From positions 62,001 to 126,000 of the forward strand of contig NZ_MZXV01000013.1 of the NCBI RefSeq assembly GCF_003253745.1: a stretch of 64,000 bases of DNA, written 5' to 3'. A model generated the notes under the pieces. It had not been told where the DNA came from. It ran no database searches and saw only the letters and a program-made list of their open reading frames with translations. Made by a program: the position numbers and the translations under genes. The DNA is from Mesorhizobium kowhaii. Lineage in GTDB: Bacteria > Pseudomonadota > Alphaproteobacteria > Rhizobiales > Rhizobiaceae. Each line of letters starts with the position of its first letter. Within the stretch, counting starts at the first letter, position 1. Shown here piece after piece: positions 10,908-18,352 of the stretch.

Positions 10908-11279
10908 ATGAAACGTTCTGCAAGACTGCTGGTTTCCGCTGCGACGCTGTTGCTGGCAGTCGGGTCGACGGGCTACGCCGCCGACATCATCGAAGGTCCT
11001 TCGGCCGACTATTGTCGCGTCGTGGGGACGTCCAACCTGGTGCTGACCGACAACATCGTCGACCTCAAGGAGCAGGTGGTGAAGCTGATGGACGAATCGG
11101 TTGCCGCCGCCAACAGCTCGGAGTGGATCAACTCTTCCCGGCCGGTTTTCGTCTGGGCATCGGAAGCCAAGGTCGCTTGCGGCATGGCTTACGGCTACCT
11201 GAAAACGAACTATCGCGACGAAGATACCCTCAACAAATGCGAGTGTTTTCACGATCGCATGGTCGAGTACATGCACTGA
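10908..11279 (+). CDS. Small exported protein of unknown function
   Basis: 123 residues with a clear Sec signal peptide (KRSARLLVSAATLLLAVGSTGYAA, cleavage after about residue 25) and a good Shine-Dalgarno (GAGGGGAG, about 10893). The mature part has four cysteines (CRVVG, VACGM, CECF), which could form disulfides. I do not recognise the family. It lies 118 bp after the adhesin, with the lytic transglycosylase 32 bp downstream, so it may be co-transcribed with the latter. Confidence 0.8.
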   Translation: MKRSARLLVSAATLLLAVGSTGYAADIIEGPSADYCRVVGTSNLVLTDNIVDLKEQVVKLMDESVAAANSSEWINSSRPVFVWASEAKVACGMAYGYLKTNYRDEDTLNKCECFHDRMVEYMH

Positions 11280-11311
11280 CCGGATAAGCGAACCGACGCC
11301 TGTTGGCCATC

Positions 11312-12070
11312 ATGATAGCCGACGGATCATTTTTGAGGGCGATCGCCGCAGCGATCGCATTGGCCGGTTTTGGCCAAACTGTCACGCCGGCCCGCGCCAA
11401 CTGGCTGGAACGACCTTCCGTGGAAGAACGGCAGTCGTCCGATTTGACGCGGCCGACGCACTGTGACGCGGCCACGGAGTGGACCCGGCAGACATTCAAG
11501 GCGTTTGCGAGCTGTCAGGCATCGATCTATGGCCTGGAGCCGGTGCTGGCGCATGCCGTCATGGAGATCGAAAGCGGCTTCGATCCTGACGTGCAGGGCG
11601 CCGACGGCGAAGTCGGCCTGATGCAGGTGATGCCGGCGACGGCGCGAATGCTTGGCTTTCGAGGCTCCCTCGACGATCTGGGCGCGCCGGCGACCAACAT
11701 CGCGCTTGGGGTCAAATATCTGGCCCAGGCCAACAAGCTGGCCGCGGGCGATCTGTGTACCACCGTGATGAAATATCGCGCCGGGCACAATGAAAGCCGG
11801 TTCTCGGAACTTTCGGTCCGCTACTGCCAGCGGGCGCGGGCGATCCTGGCCAAGGAGGGGATTGAAGTGACCGGGCCATTGCCGGTGGCGACATTCGGCT
11901 TTGCCGCATTTTCGTCGGGGGGAGAGGATGGGGCTCCGGCCCAGGGAAAAGGCGTTTGCGTGCGCCGTGTGTTCGTGCCCGGGCCACGATACATGAAATG
12001 CGCCGACTATCGGACTGCCGGGCAAGCGAGACAGATCAAGGCGCTCAGAGCCAGGCTTTTCGACGGCTAA
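11312..12070 (+). CDS. Lytic transglycosylase (SLT domain)
   Basis: Periplasmic muramidase-type enzyme that cleaves peptidoglycan glycan strands. Seen: signal peptide from the ATG at 11312 (FLRAIAAAIALAGFGQTVTPARA), catalytic Glu in HAVMEIESGFDP, the GLMQVMPATA motif and the NIALGVKYLAQ motif of the SLT fold (about residues 75-185). The 252-residue length fits small family-1 transglycosylases. A TTG 9 bp upstream is an alternative start. The context (secretion genes) allows a role in making room in the wall for envelope machines, but that is inference. Confidence 0.9.
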   Translation: MIADGSFLRAIAAAIALAGFGQTVTPARANWLERPSVEERQSSDLTRPTHCDAATEWTRQTFKAFASCQASIYGLEPVLAHAVMEIESGFDPDVQGADGEVGLMQVMPATARMLGFRGSLDDLGAPATNIALGVKYLAQANKLAAGDLCTTVMKYRAGHNESRFSELSVRYCQRARAILAKEGIEVTGPLPVATFGFAAFSSGGEDGAPAQGKGVCVRRVFVPGPRYMKCADYRTAGQARQIKALRARLFDG

Positions 12071-12159
12071 AACACTACAGACGGCACAGCAACTCCGCCG
12101 TAACATGAGTTGAGACCAGACCGGGAAGAATACTCGGCGGCAGAGAGGGTGGAGCAATC

Positions 12160-13359
12160 ATGGAAGCTGGCCGACAGGGCCGCGGTCCGCGGACATGGGC
12201 AATCGCGTTTGCGCTCGCCATGACATTGTCAGGCTGCCAGTCGAAAGGCGGCGTTTCAGAAGTGCTCGATCCGGCGGCGATTACCGCGCCTGCCGGGCAG
12301 AAAGGCGCCGCTGGTGCCGGTCCGGCCCAGGCGACCCAGTCGCTGGGCACCGGTTCGACAAAAATCACGATGTTGCTACCATTGTCCGCTCCCGGAACGG
12401 CGGGCGAAAACGGCAGGAAGATGCTCGATGCCGCCAAGCTGGCGATGACAGACATTGGCAATGGATTGCTTTCGCTGACGATAGAGGACACGAAAGGCGA
12501 CAGCGCACAGGCCAGCAAATTGGCGGTAAGTGCGATAACGACGGGGTCGAAAGTGGTCATCGGCCCAACCGAATTGTCGGCAGCCCAGCATATTGCCACG
12601 CTGTCGGGATCGAAGCGTCCACCGGTTCTGGCGCTTGCCGACAATTTCGCCGGCGGCGCCGGGGTTTATGCCGTGCTCCTCAGTGAAGCCGACAGTGCCG
12701 CGGCAGGCGCCGCGGGACTCGCTGCCAAAGGTAGCAAGAAGTTCGTGTTGCTTGTCGCGGAAGGCTCAAACGCCAGCGCCGTGGAGAAGCGGGTCGCGAA
12801 CAGCCTCAGCATCTATGGTGCGACGCTCGCGGTCACCGTTCCGTATTCGGCCAGCGACGGTGGCGCGAAGGCAGTCGACGAAATGGGCTCGCTCGTGGAC
12901 GCTCCCGACGCCGTGATCGTCGCCAATGGCGATGGCAGCCCATCGCCTATCCTTGCCGCCCTCAAATCAAAGGGCATTCCGGGAAAGGCAATTTCCGTCG
13001 TCGGAACCAACCGTTGGCTGGAGCACCCCATGGATCCGCTGTTTGAGGGGGCATATATCGCCACGCTCGATTCGCGCGAGACCGGACCGATCGCAGACCG
13101 CTTCAGGACGACATACAATTATCCGGCCGACGTCAATGTGGCCTATGCTTATGATATGGTTGCCCTGACAGCAGGGATTGCTAGTGCGGTCGGGCCCGAT
13201 GGCTTCAGCAAAAAGGTTCTCGAAAATCCAAGCGGGTTTCGTGGATCGACGGGCCTGTTTCGGTTTCGGGCTGACGGATCCAGTGAACGATCGATGCCGT
13301 TTTACCAGATTCAAAAGGGTGCTCTCAAACAGGTTGCGAAATCGACGTCGGGTTTCTGA
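12160..13359 (+). CDS. Lipoprotein with periplasmic-binding (LpoA/Peripla_BP_6-like) fold
   Basis: 399 residues with a lipoprotein signal (FALAMTLSGCQSK, lipobox LSGC with the cysteine near residue 26). From about residue 65 (KITMLLPLSAPGTAGENGRK) it has the pattern of Leu/Ile/Val-type binding proteins, here the branch annotated as penicillin-binding protein activator. Probably an outer- or inner-membrane anchored lipoprotein acting in cell-wall synthesis or ligand binding. A Shine-Dalgarno GGTGGAG precedes the ATG. It follows the transglycosylase by 89 bp, which fits a cell-wall role. Confidence 0.82.
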   Translation: MEAGRQGRGPRTWAIAFALAMTLSGCQSKGGVSEVLDPAAITAPAGQKGAAGAGPAQATQSLGTGSTKITMLLPLSAPGTAGENGRKMLDAAKLAMTDIGNGLLSLTIEDTKGDSAQASKLAVSAITTGSKVVIGPTELSAAQHIATLSGSKRPPVLALADNFAGGAGVYAVLLSEADSAAAGAAGLAAKGSKKFVLLVAEGSNASAVEKRVANSLSIYGATLAVTVPYSASDGGAKAVDEMGSLVDAPDAVIVANGDGSPSPILAALKSKGIPGKAISVVGTNRWLEHPMDPLFEGAYIATLDSRETGPIADRFRTTYNYPADVNVAYAYDMVALTAGIASAVGPDGFSKKVLENPSGFRGSTGLFRFRADGSSERSMPFYQIQKGALKQVAKSTSGF

Positions 13360-13400
13360 TCGGCTTTGGGAACCGGTCAATCTGATGGGTAGACTGGCTG

Positions 13401-14102
13401 ATGGGTAGGCTGGGCCGCAGCCGCTTGGCCATCGCGCTCGGAAGCCTCCTGCTTCTGGCCGGGGTTCTGCTGATCATTCAGGCCGGGGTTTTGCTTTCGG
13501 TCGACCAGCCGGTCCTTGCCCCTTCGCGAAATAGCGGCACGCAGCCAACCCGACTGGCTATGCCCATCGTCGAAGCACACCGACGAGAACCCGCACGCAA
13601 GATTGCTCAGAACCTCATCGCTCCGCCACAGCTTGATCCTATGGAGCTCGAACGGGTGGAGCCCCGCCCGCCGCTCACCGATCTTGGTCTGGCCGTACCC
13701 CCGAAGGCACCGATGCCGGAAGATTGGCGGGAGATCCTGCTCTTCCGCCCGGTTGCCGCATCGTCCGCGATCTTCGAATCCACGGGCCGGACAGTGATCA
13801 TCAGCGGGGTGCAAGGCATCGACCTCGACAGAACCTGTTCGTTTCACCACGTCACCTGGCCTTGCGGGCAGCACGCACGTGCCGCCTTCAATTCCTGGTT
13901 AAGGGGACGCGCGCTGAGCTGTTTGGTGCCGCCGGACGTCGAGCGTTTTGCCATCGCCGCGCCATGCAGGCTGGGCAGGCAGGATGTCGGCGCCTGGCTT
14001 GTCTCCAACGGCTGGGCCACCGCGCTGCCGAGTAGCATCTATGGCAAGGCGCAAGTGACTGCCCAGGGCGCGGAGATGGGCATTTTCGGTCCGCCGCGAT
14101 AG
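13401..14102 (+). CDS. Membrane-anchored SNase-like (thermonuclease-fold) protein
   Basis: 233 residues with one N-terminal membrane segment (LAIALGSLLLLAGVLLIIQAGVLL) and a Pro-rich linker. Residues about 140-233 keep the second half of the thermonuclease/YncB pattern: WPCGQHARAAFNSWLRG, then GRQDVGAWLVSNGWA and the C-terminal AEMGIFG. The Arg and Glu residues expected of an active nuclease are not evident, so it may be a non-catalytic relative. It begins 41 bp after the lipoprotein gene on the same strand. Confidence 0.7.
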   Translation: MGRLGRSRLAIALGSLLLLAGVLLIIQAGVLLSVDQPVLAPSRNSGTQPTRLAMPIVEAHRREPARKIAQNLIAPPQLDPMELERVEPRPPLTDLGLAVPPKAPMPEDWREILLFRPVAASSAIFESTGRTVIISGVQGIDLDRTCSFHHVTWPCGQHARAAFNSWLRGRALSCLVPPDVERFAIAAPCRLGRQDVGAWLVSNGWATALPSSIYGKAQVTAQGAEMGIFGPPR

Positions 14103-14117
14103 GCTGCGAGGCTCAAG

Positions 14118-14135
14118 AACCGGAACAGTCCGGTT
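14118..14135 (+). terminator. Short hairpin after SNase-like gene
   Basis: Perfect 7-bp arms AACCGGA and TCCGGTT with a 4-base loop, 15 bp after the stop codon. There is no T-run, so intrinsic termination is uncertain. Confidence 0.3.
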
Positions 14136-14346
14136 GCCGAAGCCGTGCTGGAATGATGGATAAGTCCGTAAGCGACCGTTCAGCGGCCGCTGGCATTCCA
14201 TTGATTAACCTTTACGGCGCAGATTTCCTGGGCAAGCCGGTTGCGCGAACAGTCATTGGGTCCCATTGATCAAATTGTATGGTTTGCGGAAACCGAAAAT
14301 GCTGTACGCCGGCTCTATGCTGGCTGATCTGACAGGAGATTAGCCA

Positions 14347-15099
14347 ATGGCACAAACCGAAGCGACCGCCTCTGCGCGGGCATGGAGAGGCGTCGCATGG
14401 CTGACCTTTCTGGGGACGGCCGTGAGCCTTGGTCTTTCCCTGGGCCTCAACTACCTGCTTCTGTTCAGCGACGCGCTCACGCCGTTCGGGCGCAGCATGA
14501 TGACCGCTGTGCTGGTGCCCGTGATCATTGGTCTGCCGCTTTTCGCGCTGATCGGCTGGCAGCAGCTTCAAATCCGCGGCTACCGGCAGGAACTCAACAG
14601 GTCTGGAACTTATGACAGGTTAACAGGCTGCCTGAATGGGCCGGTCTTCACGTCGATGGTCGAAAGAAGAACAATAAGGCCATCGGCGCCGGGGCCACGC
14701 TCGGGCGCCTTCCTGGTCATTCATTCGGAACATATACGGTCCATCAACCTGCGCTTTGGTCTTGAATGGGGCGACGAGGCCTTGCGGCTCATAGCCACAA
14801 CCATACAATCATCGGTGCGCGCGGAGGACCTGATTGGACGCATAGGGACTTCGATGTTCGGGGTTTTCCTCTCAGGCGCGACCGAAGCAGAAGCCAAGGA
14901 AATTGGCGAGCGTATCCGCGCGCGTGTCGCGCAAGTCTATTTCGCACCAAGAGGAACCGAGGATGCCTTGACCATCAAAGTCGGCGGCGTGGTGTTTGAA
15001 AAAGAGGTGGATTTCGCGGATATGTTCCAGTCCGCCGAACAGCGCATATCCGACGCACAGGATGACGCCGGGTTTGAATTGAAGCATCTCCACAGCTGA
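14347..15099 (+). CDS. Membrane protein with degenerate GGDEF domain
   Basis: 250 residues: two membrane segments (about 18-40 and 50-72), then a GGDEF-type domain (about 85-240). The signature is lost: where RxGGDEF is expected the sequence reads RIGTSMFGV. Diguanylate cyclase activity is therefore unlikely; such domains can act as c-di-GMP or GTP sensors, or be structural. A good Shine-Dalgarno (AGGAG, about 14335) precedes the ATG. It is the only c-di-GMP-related gene near the LapG-like/adhesin system, but it lacks the EAL and HAMP domains of LapD. Confidence 0.85.
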   Translation: MAQTEATASARAWRGVAWLTFLGTAVSLGLSLGLNYLLLFSDALTPFGRSMMTAVLVPVIIGLPLFALIGWQQLQIRGYRQELNRSGTYDRLTGCLNGPVFTSMVERRTIRPSAPGPRSGAFLVIHSEHIRSINLRFGLEWGDEALRLIATTIQSSVRAEDLIGRIGTSMFGVFLSGATEAEAKEIGERIRARVAQVYFAPRGTEDALTIKVGGVVFEKEVDFADMFQSAEQRISDAQDDAGFELKHLHS

Positions 15100-15120
15100 C
15101 ACGCTTCGGGCAGCCTGCGG

Positions 15121-16470
15121 CTATTTTTCCCGCATCGCTCGGCGGAAGTTCTGCGTGATCGGCTCGGCGAGGTAAGAAAGCACGGTGCGAGCACCCGTCC
15201 GGATCATCGCCTCGCTCGACATGCCGGGCAGCAGCTTACGGCCCTCCAGCTTGGCAAGTTCGCTCTTGTCGATCAACACGGTCGCGGCGAAATACGGTGC
15301 CCCGCTGCGCTCCTCCACCATTCGGTCAGCCGATACGATCTCCACGACGCCGTCGAGTGGTGGCAGGTTGTAGCGGGCGAAGGCCGGGAAGCTGACGCGC
15401 GCGGGCTGTCCGGGGGCGATCGTCTCGACATCCTCTGGTTTGACCATTGCCTCGACCACGAGTTGTTGTCCGAGCGGCACGACTGTCATCAATGTCTCAC
15501 CGGGTTTCACGACGCCGCCCGCCGTGTGGACCTTCAGGTCCATGACGATGCCGTCAACCGGTGCGACGACATTGGTACGGGTAAGCACGTCCTTGGCGGA
15601 ACGCTCCTCCTGCCTGAGGTCAAACAACTCCGCCTCTACCTTGCTCAACTCCTCGACGGCCTCGTTCAGCCGCACTGTGCTGAGGTTCAGGATTTGCATG
15701 TCAATCTCGGCCATGGCGCTTCTGGCACGAGCGATTGCCGCGACGTTGGTAGCGCGCTCCCCTTCGAGCTCCCGCTGTTGTCGTCTGAGCAACAGGTTCC
15801 GCTCGCGGGTGGTCAGCCCCTTCTTGAGCAGACCCTCAAGGTCTTTGCTTTCACCCTCGATCGCTTCGATCTGCTTGTCCTCGGTGACGATAAGCCCTTC
15901 CAGTCCCGTTATCTCTTCCTCGGTCTGGTGAAGGCGCTGGCTGAGAATTTCCCGCTCGTCCTTCAAATTGTGGTGCTTCGCCGCGAACACGTCACGCTGC
16001 GCGGCCACCGCGTCCTTTGCGGCGGTGGCCGAGTTTGCGAGCAACGCCGGATCAAACTCGATCTCGGCCTTGTCGTCACGCTCAGCCCTGAGACGAGCGG
16101 CCAGCGCATCACGCGTTGCAATCCGGTTCTGGATAAGGTCGAGGTGCGCCTTCGCCTGTGTGTTGTCGAGTCGGACGAGGACCTTGCCCGCCTTGACGAT
16201 ATCACCGTTGGCGGCGTTCAACTCCGCGATGATGCCGCCCTCGAGGTGCTGGATGAGCTTGCGGTCGCCGGCGACCTTGATAACGCCCGGTGCCACTGCG
16301 GCGCTGTCCAACGGCGCCAGCGCCGCCCAACCCCCGGCCACGCCGAAGAACAGGAACATGATCGCGAACCCGGTGCACGTCAGGCCGGTGAGACGCAGGG
16401 GTGCCGGTTCCAGCAGGGAGGGTTGCGGCACGGGAAACGGCACGACGTTCAATTCTGGGGAACCGCTCAT
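15121..16470 (-). CDS. HlyD-family type I secretion adaptor (PrtE-like)
   Basis: Adaptor of the second T1SS. Seen: one membrane segment (FAIMFLFFGVAGGWAALAPL, about 33-52), lipoyl-like halves (VAPGVIKVAGDRKLIQHLEGG and NVVAPVDGIVMDLKVHTAGG in short form VAPVDG), a long coiled coil (about 100-290) and a C-terminal beta domain ending near LAEPITQNFRRAMREK. 449 residues is typical. Its ATG overlaps the stop of the ATPase gene (ATGA), so the two are co-translated. Confidence 0.94.
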   Translation of the reverse strand: MSGSPELNVVPFPVPQPSLLEPAPLRLTGLTCTGFAIMFLFFGVAGGWAALAPLDSAAVAPGVIKVAGDRKLIQHLEGGIIAELNAANGDIVKAGKVLVRLDNTQAKAHLDLIQNRIATRDALAARLRAERDDKAEIEFDPALLANSATAAKDAVAAQRDVFAAKHHNLKDEREILSQRLHQTEEEITGLEGLIVTEDKQIEAIEGESKDLEGLLKKGLTTRERNLLLRRQQRELEGERATNVAAIARARSAMAEIDMQILNLSTVRLNEAVEELSKVEAELFDLRQEERSAKDVLTRTNVVAPVDGIVMDLKVHTAGGVVKPGETLMTVVPLGQQLVVEAMVKPEDVETIAPGQPARVSFPAFARYNLPPLDGVVEIVSADRMVEERSGAPYFAATVLIDKSELAKLEGRKLLPGMSSEAMIRTGARTVLSYLAEPITQNFRRAMREK

Positions 16471-18239
16471 GCTTCTTTGACCTCTTTGACTTCCTTGACC
16501 ACTTCGAGGGTTGGCGGTTGGGCTGCCATTGGCATCTGGGTCACCTTGCGGGCGCGGTTGGCGAGTTCGTTGAAGACATAGTCGCGCGGGCCGAAGAGGA
16601 CTTGCTGGCCCCGGTTGAGGACCAATATCTTGTCAACCTTCGCCATGATGTTCGGGCGGTGCGCGATCAAGATGATGGTCGTTTTCGTCGCCTTGGCGAT
16701 ACCGATGGCGGCGACCAGTGCGTCTTCGCCCTCTTTGTCGAGGTTGGAGTTGGGTTCGTCGAGGATAAGGAGCGCCGGGTCGCCGTAGAGTGCCCGCGCC
16801 AACCCGATGCGTTGGCGCTGCCCGCCTGACAGTATTGCGCCCGCTTCGCCGATCTCGGTGGCGTAGGCTTTCGGCAGTCCCTTGATCAGTTCGTGGACGC
16901 CCGCCAACTGCGCGGCCCTGACCACGTGCTTGAAGACCGTTGGGTTGAGCGTCGCAAAGCGGGCGATGTTATCTGAGACTGTACCGGCGAAGAGCTCGAT
17001 GTCCTGCGGCAGATAGCCGACGTACCGGCCCCGGTCCTCCGCCGCCCATTCGGCGACACTCATGCCGTCGAGCAGCGCGCGACCACCAGATGGACGCCAG
17101 GCGCCGGCCAGTACTCGCGCCAGGCTCGTCTTGCCGGCCCCGCTCGGGCCGATCAGTGCCATCGTTTCGCCGGGGCTGAGTTGGAAACTGATCCCCTTCA
17201 AGATCGGCTCACCGCCCTGTCGGCCGAGCGTGATGTTCTCGGCCTCGAACTTACCCTTCGGGCGAGGCAACGGCAGCACCGGCTTGACTTCTGGGTATTG
17301 ACCGGCGACCGCGGTAAGACGCTTGTAAGCGGCGCGTGCCCCGACCGTCGCCTTCCACGTGGCGATCGCTTGCTCGACTGGGGCCAATGCGCGGCCCATC
17401 AGGATCGAGGCGGCGATCATGATGCCGGGTGAGGCCTCGTTCTGCAATACCAGATAAGCGCCGAGGCCGAGGATGGCCATCTGCAGGGCCAGGCGGTGGC
17501 AACGTGCGATGGCCGCGATGACGCCGCCCCGGTTGGCGGCAAGTACCTGTCCTTTGTTTGCCTCGTCCTGGTGGGCCTTCCAGCCCTCCAGCAGGGGCTT
17601 CAACATGCCCATCGCCTGCACAACCTCGGCGTTGCGGATCGCTGCCTCTGCCTGCGTGTAGGCCCGCGACTGTGCGCTTGTGGCCTCTGTCAGCGGCTTG
17701 CGTGTGATGTACTCGTTCAGCAACGCCAGTGCGAACAATACAATCCCACCGCACAATGCCAGCCAGCCCAGCCAAGGGTGCATGAGGAAGATAGCGGCGA
17801 AGAAGATCGGTGCCCAAGGCGCGTCGAGGATCGGGAAGATGCTCGGGCTGGTGAAGAAATTTCGTACTTGGTCGAGGTCGCGCAGTGGTCGCGCGTTGAC
17901 CTGACCGGGGGCAGAAGCGGCGTATTCCACCGATGCGGTCAGCAGGACCGGGGCCAACCGCGCGTTCATCCATGACCCGACCTTGGCCAACAGACGCCCG
18001 CGTACCACTTCCAACCCCGCCATTGTCGCGAGTGCCCCCGCCGCCATCAGCGACAGCATCACCAGCGTCTCCAGGCTATGGCTGCCGAGTACGCGGTGGT
18101 AGACTTGGAGCATGTAAAGCGCCCCCGTCAGCATCAGCACGTTGATGCCGCCGCTGAACCAGATAAGCGGTCGGACAGCACGCTTGGCTTCCTTAATCGC
18201 CACTTGCAGTGCAGAGGGCTGTGGATTTGCCGTTTTCAT
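16467..18239 (-). CDS. Type I secretion permease-ATPase (PrtD-like)
   Basis: ABC exporter of the second T1SS, 590 residues: six membrane helices in the first ~300 residues, then an ATPase domain with Walker A GPSGAGKTS, signature LSGGQRQRIG and Walker B LLILDEPNSNLD. The length and lack of an N-terminal peptidase domain match the PrtD/AprD branch. The C-terminus carries a short KEV tripeptide repeat (three or more copies) not expected in the family. The cognate exoprotein lies immediately upstream. Confidence 0.94.
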   Translation of the reverse strand: MKTANPQPSALQVAIKEAKRAVRPLIWFSGGINVLMLTGALYMLQVYHRVLGSHSLETLVMLSLMAAGALATMAGLEVVRGRLLAKVGSWMNARLAPVLLTASVEYAASAPGQVNARPLRDLDQVRNFFTSPSIFPILDAPWAPIFFAAIFLMHPWLGWLALCGGIVLFALALLNEYITRKPLTEATSAQSRAYTQAEAAIRNAEVVQAMGMLKPLLEGWKAHQDEANKGQVLAANRGGVIAAIARCHRLALQMAILGLGAYLVLQNEASPGIMIAASILMGRALAPVEQAIATWKATVGARAAYKRLTAVAGQYPEVKPVLPLPRPKGKFEAENITLGRQGGEPILKGISFQLSPGETMALIGPSGAGKTSLARVLAGAWRPSGGRALLDGMSVAEWAAEDRGRYVGYLPQDIELFAGTVSDNIARFATLNPTVFKHVVRAAQLAGVHELIKGLPKAYATEIGEAGAILSGGQRQRIGLARALYGDPALLILDEPNSNLDKEGEDALVAAIGIAKATKTTIILIAHRPNIMAKVDKILVLNRGQQVLFGPRDYVFNELANRARKVTQMPMAAQPPTLEVVKEVKEVKEA

Positions 18240-18279
18240 CGTTTTTGTTGTCTCTGGACCGTGTGCGGGTCAGCTACAA

Positions 18280-18310
18280 AGACCGGCCCACAGCAGGTTG
18301 GGGCCGGTCT
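18280..18310 (-). terminator. Hairpin between exoprotein and exporter genes
   Basis: Perfect 10-bp arms AGACCGGCCC and GGGCCGGTCT with an 11-base loop, 42 bp after the exoprotein stop. On the minus strand it is followed only by TTTGTAG, a weak T-tail, so it may act as a leaky terminator that lowers exporter expression relative to the exoprotein. Confidence 0.55.
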
Positions 18311-18352
18311 GTCAGTTGAGGGGCAGCGTTAACTGCCCCCCAACTGCGTTGG

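Noticed and set aside
15463-16581. Plus-strand frame opposite the second HlyD-like gene
   Set aside because: Shadow ORF; the minus-strand adaptor is unambiguous.
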